Assembly (NCBI GenBank): GCA_963851245.1
Contig: CAWKOH010000011.1
Coordinates: forward strand, 1-64,000
Direction: 5' to 3'
DNA from: CAWKOH01 sp963851245
GTDB lineage: Bacteria > Actinomycetota > Acidimicrobiia > Acidimicrobiales > Palsa-688
Length of the DNA: 64,000 bases
Shown here: piece by piece, positions 34,799 to 41,859 of the stretch
Layout of the letters: every line of letters begins with the position of its first letter
How positions within the stretch are numbered: position 1 is the stretch's first letter
The notes under the pieces: generated by a model
The model's input: only the letters and a program-made list of their open reading frames with translations
What the model was told of the DNA's origin: nothing
The model's database searches: none
Position numbers and translations under genes: made by a program

Positions 34799-35754
34799 GC
34801 TGCGCTTTCTTGGTTGGCGACGGCGGATATGTGGGCGTTGGTGCGGTATTCGACGCTGTCGTGGGTGAGTTCCATGAAGGCCTCTTCGAGCGATGCCCGC
34901 AGTGGGGATAGTTCGTGGATGGTGATGGCGCTGGCGGCGGCGAGGTCGCCGATGGCGTCGGTGGAGATACCAGTGACGGTCATCTCGGAGGCTGCGGTGA
35001 CGGTGGATGTAGCGCCCCGGGCGGTGAGCAAGGCGGAGAGACGATGGGCGTGGGGGGAACGGACGTGCACGGCGTTGTGGCCGCTGGCAGCGACGACCGC
35101 TTCGACGCTGTCATCTGCCAGGAGGCGGCCCTGGCCGATGACGACCAGATGGTCGGCGGTGAGGGACATCTCGCTCATCAGGTGCGAGGACACCAAGACG
35201 GTGCGGCCCTCAGCAGCTAGGGAACGCAGCAGGGTGCGGACCCACAAGATCCCCTCAGGGTCGAGCCCGTTGATGGGTTCGTCGAGGATCAAGATGGCGG
35301 GGTCCCCCAACAGGGCGGAGGCGATCCCAAGGCGTTGCCCCATCCCCAAGGAGAAGCCGCCGGCCCGCTTGGCGGCCACATTGGTGAGGCCCACCACGTC
35401 CAAAACGGCGTCCACGCGGTGCTGGTCGATCCCGTTTGCCAGTGCCAGGGCCCGGAGATGATTGCGGGCGCTGCGACCGGGATGGAATGCCTTGGGGTCG
35501 AGGAGAGCTCCGACCTCGAATAGCGGCCGACGATGCAGGGCGAAGGGCCGACCGTTGACCAGTGCTGATCCACTGGTCGGATTATCGAGGCCGAGGATCA
35601 TCCGCAGCGTCGTCGACTTGCCGGCGCCGTTCGGACCGAGGAACCCGGTCACCACGCCGGGATGGACCTCGAAGCTCAGATCGTCCACGGCGATGGTCTT
35701 GCCGTAGCGCTTGGTGAGCGCTCGCACTTCGATGCTCGAGGAGCTGGTAGCCAT
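34795..35754 (-). CDS. ABC transporter ATP-binding protein
   Basis: A 319-residue ATPase with all motifs: Walker A GFLGPNGAGKSTTLR, Q-loop region, signature GGFSLGMGQRLGIASALL, Walker B AILILDEPINGLDPEGILW, and H-loop SSHLMSEM. The C-terminal 100 residues (VVAASGHNAVHVRSPH, SLEEAFMELT) are typical of the bacitracin/daunorubicin-type exporters. The ATG at 35754 has a ribosome binding site (GAAAGGA on this strand, 35764-35770). It is the first gene of the ATPase-permease-TetR operon. Confidence 0.92.
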   Translation of the reverse strand: MATSSSSIEVRALTKRYGKTIAVDDLSFEVHPGVVTGFLGPNGAGKSTTLRMILGLDNPTSGSALVNGRPFALHRRPLFEVGALLDPKAFHPGRSARNHLRALALANGIDQHRVDAVLDVVGLTNVAAKRAGGFSLGMGQRLGIASALLGDPAILILDEPINGLDPEGILWVRTLLRSLAAEGRTVLVSSHLMSEMSLTADHLVVIGQGRLLADDSVEAVVAASGHNAVHVRSPHAHRLSALLTARGATSTVTAASEMTVTGISTDAIGDLAAASAITIHELSPLRASLEEAFMELTHDSVEYRTNAHISAVANQESAA

Positions 35755-35809
35755 GGCCGGGGTTCCTTTCGGGCGGGTCACTGGATTAGGAGCGGGTGCC
35801 TTGTCAGTA

Positions 35810-35846
35810 GCTATTTTACATAGCCAATAAGCTAGAGTCAATAGCT
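35810..35846 (-). promoter_or_regulatory. promoter with overlapping operator for the ABC-tetR operon
   Basis: On the minus strand TTGACT (35836-35841) and TAAAAT (35813-35818) are separated by exactly 17 bases: a near-consensus housekeeping promoter. The start codon at 35754 lies about 60 bases beyond the -10. A perfect inverted repeat, GCTAT-tttac-ATAGC (plus strand 35810-35824), covers the -10. A further inverted pair, AGCTATT (35809-35815) and AATAGCT (35840-35846), brackets the promoter. The repeats are good candidates for the TetR operator. The region is markedly AT-rich compared with its surroundings. Confidence 0.7.
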
Positions 35847-35929
35847 TTCTCTGATCACGCCTGACCGAATCGTGGGACGGTCTTGTCCGCGTTGCACGTG
35901 CTAGACCGACCCGGCGTGAGGACGATTCG

Positions 35930-36646
35930 GTGACGACAGCGACGCAGGTCTCTCCCGCTTGGGAGCGGTACGCGTGGTTGGCGGGGATCCTCTTCGTTTT
36001 CGCCGTAGTAGCGGAGTCCGCAATCTCGATCGGAGTCGGCATCAACCAGAACGACTCGGCTGCGAAGATCGCGAGCACGCTCGCCGACCACAAGACGCGT
36101 CTTCAGGTAGTCGAAGGCTTGTGTGTGGTCTACGCCGCCATGTTTCCGATCTACCTGTGGAAGATGTACGACCTTCTTCTGCGCAAAGACGCTGATGGCT
36201 CTCGCGCCCTCGGCTCGTTGCTGCTGGTTGGCGGAGTCCTCTTTGTCGCCTTACATGCTGTCAGCGACGTTGCGATCTACGGCTTGCTCGCCGGGAAGCT
36301 CGCGTCGTTCGGGGCTCAACACGACCCGGGAGTCTCCTACACGCTGTACCTGATGACCTATGCCCTCGATAGCGTCGCGGACGTCTTCGGCAGTCTCTTT
36401 GCTTTCGCTGCAGGGGTGCTCGTCTTCAGAAGCGGGGTCCTGCCGCGCTGGCTTGCGTGGGCCTCGATGCTCGTAGCGATCCTGCTCTTCCTTCAGGCGT
36501 TCGGTCTCGGCGGCGTGATTGCGTCGTTCGGGCTGGTTCTCGATCTCATCGGATTCGTGTTGTTGCTGCTCTTCATCTTGGTCAGCAGTGCGATCTTGTT
36601 GAAGCGCGAAGACACGGCTCGGTACACCGCGAGTCGAAGCGAATAG
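35930..36646 (+). CDS. integral membrane protein (DUF4386-like)
   Basis: A 238-residue protein starting GTG ACG (MTTATQVSPAWERYAWLAG) with six or seven helices: YAWLAGILFVFAVVAESAIS, VVEGLCVVYAAMFPIYLWKM, LGSLLLVGGVLFVALHAVSD, YLMTYALDSVADVFGSLFAF, WLAWASMLVAILLFLQAF and FVLLLLFILVSSAIL. The topology and the short loops fit the DUF4386-like membrane family, whose function is unknown. It is divergent from the ABC operon; about 85 bases separate this start from the promoter described above. Confidence 0.75.
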   Translation: MTTATQVSPAWERYAWLAGILFVFAVVAESAISIGVGINQNDSAAKIASTLADHKTRLQVVEGLCVVYAAMFPIYLWKMYDLLLRKDADGSRALGSLLLVGGVLFVALHAVSDVAIYGLLAGKLASFGAQHDPGVSYTLYLMTYALDSVADVFGSLFAFAAGVLVFRSGVLPRWLAWASMLVAILLFLQAFGLGGVIASFGLVLDLIGFVLLLLFILVSSAILLKREDTARYTASRSE

Positions 36647-37466
36647 ACAACCCGGACTCCGCTGAAAGCGGCGGGCGGCGGGGACCACACGAAGCCGCTC
36701 CCCATTCCGAGCGCGGCGGGACCAGTAGCTGCGCCCATAACTGCGGTAAATGACCATCGCACGGTCACGACCGGCTCGGCAGGGAAGCGATCGGCTGCTG
36801 CATCGACATCTTCCACAGTGCCAGGGCCGTAGATCGCCTTGGCCTCTTCGATGTGCGTCGCACCGACGCTACCGTCGGCCAAGTCCACGTCCACGGCGTC
36901 GGGGGCGCCGCCCAAGCTGCCTGACCGGCTAAACTGGGTCCCCACCGAGCGCCCTGGCGGCTTGGCGCGCCCCGAGCCTGCTGATGTAGGCAACTCGCCT
37001 CGACTGCGCCACTACGCTGAACAGCCCGGAAGCTGTCAGCTCCAAGTCGTCAGCCTCCGACTAGTTTCCCATCACATTTCCAACATCCCCCTGGGGACGT
37101 GGGACTGGCAGGAAATCGCATAGTCGCAGGTCCCTGGGTCGCGCTGATGGCCCATCGAAACGTGACGATCCCATTTCCGGAACGCGAAGGACATTCAACG
37201 GCCGCGATGGCGACACGCCAGAACCGTCGTTACACGCTCGCCAGGGTCGCGGTCGCTTCACTTCCGTTCGTGTTCCAGATCGGACGTTCTGTCACAAAGG
37301 ACGCGGTCATGGGGGTTGCGGCCCCGCTGGTCAGGAGGTCCGACAGATCCTTGGGCCGCGTCTACTCCGACGGGGCTACACGAGCGCGGCTACCTGGAGG
37401 GCGCCCTGACCGGACCCCTTCGGCAGAGCCTCCCCGTGACGACCGATTCGTGGGCATAGTGGTCGC
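36647..37466. other. 820-base gap without a convincing gene
   Basis: No frame here has recognisable domains. A minus-strand frame (36493-36993) contains IYGPGTVEDVDAAADRFPAE and VVTVRWSFTAVMGAATGP, which reads like a genuine protein fragment. It overlaps the 3' end of the membrane-protein gene and lacks a start, so it may be a remnant. The stretch also contains the 10-mer CAGATCGGAC (also at about 41131). The ribosome-binding region of the next gene is weak. Confidence 0.5.
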
Positions 37467-38324
37467 ATGACCACCGAGATCCGCACCATCACCCTCAACA
37501 ACGGCGTCGAAATGGCGATCATCGGCTTCGGCGTGTTCCAGGTCCCGCCGGAGCAGACCGAGCAGACCGTCGTCCACGCTCTCGAAACCGGCTATCGAGC
37601 ATTGGACACGGCCGCGTCATACGGCAACGAGGAGGCGGTCGGGCGAGCCATCACCTCTAGCGGCATCCCTCGCGAGGAGCTGTTCGTGACCACCAAGCTG
37701 TGGATCCAGAAGCGACCTGGCGAAGAGAGCGTGCGGCGGGCGTTCGAGACCTCCCTGCAGCGCCTTAGCCTCGACTACGTCGACCTCTACCTGATCCACC
37801 AGCCACTCGGCGACTACTACAGCGCCTGGCGTGCCATGCAGGACCTAAATCGCGAGGGGCTCGCCAAGGTCATCGGCGTGGCCAATTTCTACCCAGACCG
37901 CCTCATGGACCTGATCGAGCACAACGAGATGACCCCGGCGGTTAATCAAATCGAGACCCACCCGTTCTTCCAGCGCGCCGCTGACCAGGAGTTGATGCGC
38001 GAGCACGGCGTCCAGATCGAGTCCTGGGGCCCGTTCGCCGAAGGCAGAAACGACTTGTTCTCTAACCCTGTCCTAAGCGAGATCGCAGTAGCGCACGGCA
38101 AGTCCGTCGGGCAGGTCGTCCTACGATGGCTGACCCAGCGCGGCGTCGTCGTCATCCCGAAATCGGTCCGCCCCGAGCGCATGCGCGAGAACATCGACAT
38201 CTTCGACTTCGATCTCACCGCCGAACAGATGGCCCGCGTTGCCGCTCTCGACACTGGCGCCTCATTGTTCTTCGATCACCGCGACCCCGCCATGGTCACC
38301 TCGCTCAACAGCCGGGCCGAATAA
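37467..38324 (+). CDS. aldo/keto reductase (AKR5-like)
   Basis: A 285-residue reductase. The substrate and cofactor parts are ITLNNGVEMAIIGFGVFQVP, HALETGYRALDTAASYGNEE (Asp and Tyr of the catalytic tetrad), LFVTTKLWIQKRPG (Lys), VDLYLIHQPLGDYYSAWR (His), VIGVANFYPDRLMDL and VVIPKSVRPERMRENIDIFD (NADPH-binding). This is the pattern of 2,5-diketo-gluconate reductase-type AKRs, usually 270-290 residues. It reduces aldehydes or ketones with NADPH. ATG at 37467 follows no strong ribosome binding site. A hairpin repeat begins 39 bases after its stop. Confidence 0.92.
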   Translation: MTTEIRTITLNNGVEMAIIGFGVFQVPPEQTEQTVVHALETGYRALDTAASYGNEEAVGRAITSSGIPREELFVTTKLWIQKRPGEESVRRAFETSLQRLSLDYVDLYLIHQPLGDYYSAWRAMQDLNREGLAKVIGVANFYPDRLMDLIEHNEMTPAVNQIETHPFFQRAADQELMREHGVQIESWGPFAEGRNDLFSNPVLSEIAVAHGKSVGQVVLRWLTQRGVVVIPKSVRPERMRENIDIFDFDLTAEQMARVAALDTGASLFFDHRDPAMVTSLNSRAE

Positions 38325-38362
38325 CAGAGGCCAGACCTCTCCCGGTTGCCGCCCCGCCTGAG

Positions 38363-38434
38363 ACACCGAATATTCCATCTCGCTCGCCAGGCCCGGTCGC
38401 CCTCTCCCGTCGGGACCCACTCGGGAATCGGCGT
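38363..38434 (+). repeat. hairpin-forming intergenic repeat, copy 1
   Basis: Starts ACACCGAATATTCCATCTCG and ends CACTCGGGAATCGGCGTTC. The ends are inverted relative to each other (CCGAATATTCC against GGGAATCGG) and the centre holds TCCCG-T-CGGGA. It lies between the aldo/keto reductase stop and the stop of the minus-strand gene at 38449. Confidence 0.55.
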
Positions 38435-38448
38435 TCCGCGCTCAGGCT

Positions 38449-38769
38449 CTAGGGCTGGAGACCCATGCACTCCTCGAAGTCGTCGAGGCAGCCGTTCAGA
38501 CCTACCAAGGCAGTCAGCTCGTAGTGGTCGGTGATCGGATCGGTAACTTGTGGCTCCAGTTCAGCGTGAATCAGGTCTGCCTCGCCGGACATCCATACGA
38601 TTAGCTCGGCAATCCGCGTCGGCGTCTCGGCTCGCAATAACACGCTCAGCTTTGGCTGGCCGTCGTTGTGGACGAGCTGCCAGGAGATTCCCGCCTCTTC
38701 CCATCTAGGGCTGCGCTCGGCCACCGCCTGGACAAGGAGTCCGAGATCCACGCCTGAATCATGTCTCAT
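38449..38769 (-). CDS. small acidic protein of unknown function
   Basis: A 106-residue protein: MRHDSGVDLGLLVQAVAERS, then PRWEEAGISWQLVHNDGQPK, LSVLLRAETPTRIAELIVWM, SGEADLIHAELEPQVTDPIT and ALVGLNGCLDDFEECMG. An alpha/beta soluble protein; the family is not recognised, though such short immunity-like or TY-Chap-like proteins are common in accessory regions. An ATG at 38790 is also in frame but would place its first codons inside a copy of the intergenic repeat. The gene is bounded by copies of that repeat on both sides. Confidence 0.6.
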   Translation of the reverse strand: MRHDSGVDLGLLVQAVAERSPRWEEAGISWQLVHNDGQPKLSVLLRAETPTRIAELIVWMSGEADLIHAELEPQVTDPITDHYELTALVGLNGCLDDFEECMGLQP

Positions 38770-38780
38770 GATGGGCGCGT

Positions 38781-38849
38781 AACGTTCCATCTTGAGCGCC
38801 TGGCGGCCTTTCGAGGACGCTATCGAGCGGCAAAGAATCGGCGATCGGC
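38781..38849 (+). repeat. hairpin-forming intergenic repeat, copy 2 (diverged)
   Basis: AACGTTCCATCTTGAGCGCC at the left matches copy 1 (AATATTCCATCTCGCTCGCC in the same place), and GAATCGGCGATCGG closes the copy. It lies between the start of the 106-residue gene and the stop of the KH-like gene. Confidence 0.45.
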
Positions 38850-38865
38850 TCGGGATCGGGGACTT

Positions 38866-39216
38866 TTAGTCAGCCCTCGGGACGCGGGGGCGGGGGACCG
38901 GATCGAGGTCACGCTTGAGGATCGTCCCACTGGCCGAACCTGGCTCCGAGCCTTCCGACTCAGCCCCGGCGCCCTCGATGTCCCCGTCCGCAAGCTCGAC
39001 CTTGAACGTGATTGGCTTACCGGCAACCCTCTCAAGTGCCTCTCGAATCGACTCCGCCATCCGGCCGCGGGAGCCGATCACCTCTGCGGGTGTGGTGGTC
39101 CAGATGGTGACGTAGGACGAACCCGAGGAGATCTCCACCCCCACCACGACCGCCTGCGCTGGGAGGGCATCACAGAGCGCATCGGTCATGGCCTTGAAAT
39201 CACCTGAAGTGGGCAC
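38866..39216 (-). CDS. small protein with a KH-domain-like motif
   Basis: A 116-residue protein from the GTG at 39216 (PTSGDFKAMTDALCDALPAQ). The middle reads YVTIWTTTPAEVIGSRGRMA, then ESIREALERVAGKPITFKVE. VIGSRGRMAESIREALERVAGK has the order of a KH motif (hydrophobic-I-G-x-x-G, helix, Gly-Lys), as in the type II KH domain of ribosomal protein S3. The C-terminal 40 residues are acidic, then basic. An RNA-binding role is an inference from this motif only. A longer frame start at 39279 would overlap an intergenic repeat. Confidence 0.5.
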   Translation of the reverse strand: MPTSGDFKAMTDALCDALPAQAVVVGVEISSGSSYVTIWTTTPAEVIGSRGRMAESIREALERVAGKPITFKVELADGDIEGAGAESEGSEPGSASGTILKRDLDPVPRPRVPRAD

Positions 39217-39240
39217 GGCCAGAGAGTACGCGCCAGAAAG

Positions 39241-39309
39241 TTCTCTATTGCGCTCGGTCGGAACCTTCGGCGCCGTCAAGCGACCCGCTCGGGAATCGGC
39301 GATCTGGCG
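39241..39309 (+). repeat. hairpin-forming intergenic repeat, copy 3
   Basis: Left TTCTCTATTGCGCTCGGTCG, right GACCCGCTCGGGAATCGGCG followed by ATCTGGCG. The last 14 bases (TCGGCGATCTGGCG) recur exactly in the copy at 41731. The copy ends 17 bases before the ATG at 39326. Confidence 0.55.
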
Positions 39310-39325
39310 TTATGGTGCTGGGACC

Positions 39326-39778
39326 ATGGAGTTGCCGAGATTCACAGTGCTCGGGTGGTCGGCAGAGTCCGCGGGTGGGTACGGGACGAGCGACTCTGGA
39401 CAACGGCGGTCTGACGGCGCGGTCTACCGGGATGCCCTCGGTCGGCTTCTGGAGGTCGAGGTTGTGCCGCCAGAAGCTGCTGTAAGTGAACAGAAGCAGC
39501 GGGCCGTATTCAATATGGGAGTTCCCTCTCCAGGGCCCGTTCCGACAGCCAGGATTCATCCTCCAGAAGCCGAGGCCACGCAGGAAGGGATGGGGACAGC
39601 GAACCTCCGATGGGAAAGCGAATCCGTGCCTGTCGATGGCGTTCCCATCAGGTTCGAGACCTTGGATCTCGGAAGCGACTCCTGGGTCGCCGTCGCACCC
39701 TTGGCCGACTGCGTTCTCATCCTTAGGAGTCACGGGGTGAGTAGGTCCGACGTAGCTCTGGTCAGGGCGACCCGCTAG
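39326..39778 (+). CDS. protein of unknown function
   Basis: A 150-residue soluble protein: MELPRFTVLGWSAESAGGYG, then AVYRDALGRLLEVEVVPPEA, VPTARIHPPEAEATQEGMGT and VDGVPIRFETLDLGSDSWVA with LADCVLILRSHGVSRSDVAL. The final segment alternates strands and could be a small beta-domain. No family recognised. The first ATG after an intergenic repeat copy is used as start. It is one of a set of short genes each separated by that repeat. Confidence 0.6.
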   Translation: MELPRFTVLGWSAESAGGYGTSDSGQRRSDGAVYRDALGRLLEVEVVPPEAAVSEQKQRAVFNMGVPSPGPVPTARIHPPEAEATQEGMGTANLRWESESVPVDGVPIRFETLDLGSDSWVAVAPLADCVLILRSHGVSRSDVALVRATR

Positions 39779-39798
39779 ATCCGATAAGCGGGCGACAC

Positions 39799-39875
39799 GC
39801 ACCGAATATTCTGTCTCGCTCGCTCTCGGCGGGGCCGTCCCGCCAGGTGACCCACCCGAGATTCGGCGATCTCGG
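39799..39875 (+). repeat. hairpin-forming intergenic repeat, copy 4
   Basis: Left CACCGAATATTCTGTCTCGC, right CACCCGAGATTCGGCGATCT. The centre contains a perfect inverted repeat, GGCGGG-GCCGT-CCCGCC. The outer ends (CACCGAAT and ATTCGGCG) are inverted to each other. The copy lies between the genes at 39326 and 39903. Confidence 0.6.
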
Positions 39876-39902
39876 ACCCTACCGGCCTCGGCTCATACCC
39901 TG

Positions 39903-40229
39903 GTGGCCGTGTTCGACCCGGACAAGCCTCTCACCATTGAGTCGGTGACCGAGCGGGAGCCTGGCAGGTGGGTTTTCAGGGTTTCGAGCGACGGAACCTA
40001 CGCCGACCTCACGTACATCGTCGAGAACGTCGAAGGGATGCCCTTTCGAGTGTTCAATCCCGATGAGGAGACCCGTCGCCTCCTTGGTCCTGAGTTAGAT
40101 GCCCTGGCTGGTCGGACGTTCGCCGCTCCCGTCTTGCGCCGACTGAGGCAGGGGGAACCGCTGGACCTGCCGGTTCATCTCCGCTGCTGGTGGCAGGGAC
40201 CTGACACACCAGGGTGGCAGGACCGGTAG
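39903..40229 (+). CDS. small protein of unknown function
   Basis: A 108-residue protein from GTG at 39903 (AVFDPDKPLTIESVTEREPG, then RWVFRVSSDGTYADLTYIVE, NVEGMPFRVFNPDEETRRLL and RTFAAPVLRRLRQGEPLDLP). A soluble alpha/beta protein; I do not recognise the family. Like the other short genes of this stretch it is flanked by intergenic repeat copies. Confidence 0.6.
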   Translation: MAVFDPDKPLTIESVTEREPGRWVFRVSSDGTYADLTYIVENVEGMPFRVFNPDEETRRLLGPELDALAGRTFAAPVLRRLRQGEPLDLPVHLRCWWQGPDTPGWQDR

Positions 40230-40264
40230 GAGGGTCCAGCGGGCTACGCGGTGCCCCTCGCCCA

Positions 40265-40326
40265 GAACGTGAGCGCTTCCGCTTACGGGACAGCCACGAC
40301 GACCCGCTCGGTACTCGGCGCTCGGG
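40265..40326 (+). repeat. hairpin-forming intergenic repeat, copy 5 (diverged)
   Basis: The right end reads GACCCGCTCGGTACTCGGCG and then CTCGG, close to GACCCGCTCGGGAATCGGCG of copy 3. The left part (GTGAGCGCTTCCGCTTACGG) is degenerate. It lies between the stop of the 108-residue gene and the stop of the toxin gene. Confidence 0.45.
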
Positions 40327-40383
40327 GCGCCGAGGGGGTCTGGTTCTACTTTGGACATGCCGCCCAGAACGCCTGGGCGAGGT

Positions 40384-40701
40384 TCAGCGCAAGCCGAGGA
40401 CGGCCAGGAGTGCTTCGTCGATTCCCCAGAGCTCCTCGTGGGTGAGGTGACCGACCAGGTCGCCCAGTCGTCGGGCGTCCACAGCGCCGATCTGCTCTAC
40501 CAGGACGCGGGTGGTTTCGCCCTCGATCTCCGCTTCGGGCCGGAACGACGCTGCTTTTGCGCTCCGCGATGTCGGAGCGACGATGACGACCGATCGGGGC
40601 AGGAACTCGTCGGCTTGGATTACGACTGCGAAGCGATCGCCGTGCTGTTCGTGGCCTACACCTTTGGGAAGCCGGAACCGGTGGACATCACCTCGAAGCA
40701 C
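40384..40701 (-). CDS. MazF/PemK-type toxin of a toxin-antitoxin module
   Basis: A 105-residue PemK-like protein: MLRGDVHRFRLPKGVGHEQH, then GDRFAVVIQADEFLPRSVVI, VAPTSRSAKAASFRPEAEIE, GETTRVLVEQIGAVDARRLG and LVGHLTHEELWGIDEALLAV. The RG-V...P-..GHEQ-G-R-AVV and the VEQI.AVD..RLG blocks are those of the MazF endoribonuclease family. It starts 14 bases inside the end of the antitoxin gene, an arrangement typical of such modules. The toxin cleaves mRNA at short motifs when free of its antitoxin. Confidence 0.9.
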   Translation of the reverse strand: MLRGDVHRFRLPKGVGHEQHGDRFAVVIQADEFLPRSVVIVAPTSRSAKAASFRPEAEIEGETTRVLVEQIGAVDARRLGDLVGHLTHEELWGIDEALLAVLGLR

Positions 40702-40927
40702 GAAGTGCTTCCATCAGTCCAGCAACCGCCACCATTTCCTCCCGATCCGCTTCATCGGCCTCGAGCGCAGCTACCTCGGCAGCGAGTTCTTGGCTGCGGC
40801 GGCGGTGCCTGACCTCGCTCAGCAGCGCCGTCCGGATGGCCTCGGACTGCGTGAGACCGGCGGCCTCGAGCGTGCGCAGAGCCTTGTCGGCCTCGTCGTC
40901 CAGCCTGACTGATATTGCTCGGGCCAC
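40688..40927 (-). CDS. ribbon-helix-helix antitoxin partner of the MazF-type toxin
   Basis: A 79-residue protein started by GTG at 40927: ARAISVRLDDEADKALRTLE, then AAGLTQSEAIRTALLSEVRH, RRRSQELAAEVAALEADEAD. The N-terminal strand plus two helices is the ribbon-helix-helix DNA-binding fold; the C-terminal acidic helix would bind and block the toxin. It precedes and overlaps the toxin gene. A pair of direct repeats just upstream of the GTG is a likely autoregulatory operator. Confidence 0.85.
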   Translation of the reverse strand: MARAISVRLDDEADKALRTLEAAGLTQSEAIRTALLSEVRHRRRSQELAAEVAALEADEADREEMVAVAGLMEALRASR

Positions 40928-40933
40928 TCAGTC

Positions 40934-40956
40934 ATTGTATCACGTTCTGTATCACA
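40934..40956 (-). promoter_or_regulatory. operator/promoter of the toxin-antitoxin module
   Basis: On the minus strand GTGATACA occurs twice, 12 bases apart (complement of 40936-40943 and 40948-40955). The second copy runs into TACAAT, a good -10 element whose last base lies six bases before the GTG start codon at 40927. That geometry implies a leaderless mRNA. No convincing -35 is visible. The direct repeats fit ribbon-helix-helix binding. Confidence 0.5.
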
Positions 40957-40960
40957 CTGA

Positions 40961-41028
40961 GCGCAGAACGACGGCAGGTCGGAACACGCCGCAGGCGCCG
41001 AAGTGAGCGCCGAGTCGGCGATCTGATC
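40961..41028 (+). repeat. hairpin-forming intergenic repeat, copy 6 (diverged)
   Basis: Right end CGCCGAGTCGGCGATCTGAT matches the GAATCGGCGATCTGG end of other copies. The left part (GCGCAGAACGACGGCAGGTC) is poorly conserved. It lies directly behind the antitoxin promoter. Confidence 0.4.
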
Positions 41029-41322
41029 ACCTCAGGGGGCTCGGTCCGCTTCCTTCTCCCGTGCGGTGCCGAGCACCATTGATATGCGTCGCCAGGCGAG
41101 CCGACCACGCGTGTCACGAACGTGTTCCCAGATCGGACATTAGGGCGTGTCTAGTGGCCTCAAGATCCTTGCGCAGTTGACCGATCAATGGAGCGTGGCG
41201 ATGAGTACACGGGCGCGGGAGCGGGACGGCAGGATTGCATTGTCGTCATCTCCGACGAGAGTCTGCCCGACGCTCGCGCATGCAGGATCGGGGTGGACCC
41301 CCCTTAGTCGACGGCGAGCCCC
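41029..41322. other. gap without a convincing gene
   Basis: About 290 bases between a repeat copy and the pilin-like gene. Only short frames without domains are seen. The 10-mer CAGATCGGAC at about 41131 also occurs near 37276 and is followed in both by a short A/T-rich stretch; no function can be given. Confidence 0.4.
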
Positions 41323-41709
41323 GTGATCTTTGGTGGCCGGAGTTCTCCCCGCGATGCCGGGGTCGGCATGATCGGCCTCCTAGTGACCTTGGTGGTCGTC
41401 GCTATGCTTGTTCTCGTCGGCGCCAAGGCTGAACTCGGGACCAGTAAAGGTACAGCGAAGCCGCAGCAGGTCATTAGCCAAGCCAACGCTGTGGTCTGCC
41501 AGTCTGACTACGCCGCAGTCGTGTCGGCCGTGTCAACCTACAAGACGATAAACGGGCACGATCCCACCAGCATGAGCGACCTGTCGTCGGTTCAGTCCCA
41601 ATCCGTGACCAATGCCGGCTGGACCATCGGTCTCGACCCGAACAATCCGGGTCAGGTCACGGTGGCCTCGCCCGGGCACCCCGCTACCGACGGGGACGCC
41701 AACTGCTAA
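41323..41709 (+). CDS. type IV pilin-like/pseudopilin protein
   Basis: A 128-residue protein. The short basic leader (GGRSSPRDAGVG) is followed by the hydrophobic helix MIGLLVTLVVVAMLVLVGAK, matching a prepilin with cleavage after Gly. The residue at the +5 position, normally Glu, is Leu or Gly here depending on the exact cut, so assembly into a classical pilus is doubtful. The soluble part has two Cys (VVCQSDYAAVVSAVSTYKTI and the C-terminal ATDGDANC) that could pair, as in pilin D-regions. GTG at 41323 is the chosen start. No pilus assembly genes are near. Confidence 0.65.
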   Translation: MIFGGRSSPRDAGVGMIGLLVTLVVVAMLVLVGAKAELGTSKGTAKPQQVISQANAVVCQSDYAAVVSAVSTYKTINGHDPTSMSDLSSVQSQSVTNAGWTIGLDPNNPGQVTVASPGHPATDGDANC

Positions 41710-41730
41710 GTGAGACCTGAGGGTGCATAA

Positions 41731-41801
41731 CGATCTGTCGTGCGCTCCGGTTGGGCCTGATCCCTGTCCGTCGAACTGCCCGATATTCGGCGATCTGGCG
41801 C
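41731..41801 (+). repeat. hairpin-forming intergenic repeat, copy 7
   Basis: Left CGATCTGTCGTGCGCTCCGG shares TCGTGCGCT with the copy at 54942. Right GATATTCGGCGATCTGGCGC shares the last 14 bases with copy 3. It separates the pilin-like gene from the VWA gene, ending about 60 bases before its ATG. Confidence 0.5.
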
Positions 41802-41859
41802 TTCGCGAGCCGTCTTGGGACGACTCGCCGGACCGAACTGGGATGTCATACTCGGTGCG

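Noticed and set aside
36493..36993. Minus-strand frame containing IYGPGTVEDVDAAADRFPAE, protein-like text
   Set aside because: No start codon outside the overlapping membrane-protein gene, no recognised family, and its C-terminal half is the antisense of an accepted gene. Kept only as a possible remnant in the gap description.
37270..41145. Shared CAGATCGGAC with similar flanks at about 37276 and 41131
   Set aside because: Only about 15 bases match with an offset of one, and no third copy was found; too little to call a repeat or site.
38363..41801. Classical integron with attC sites
   Set aside because: The repeats lack recognisable GTTRRRY/RYYYAAC core sites, the genes point both ways, and no IntI-type integrase with its extra helix is in the window.
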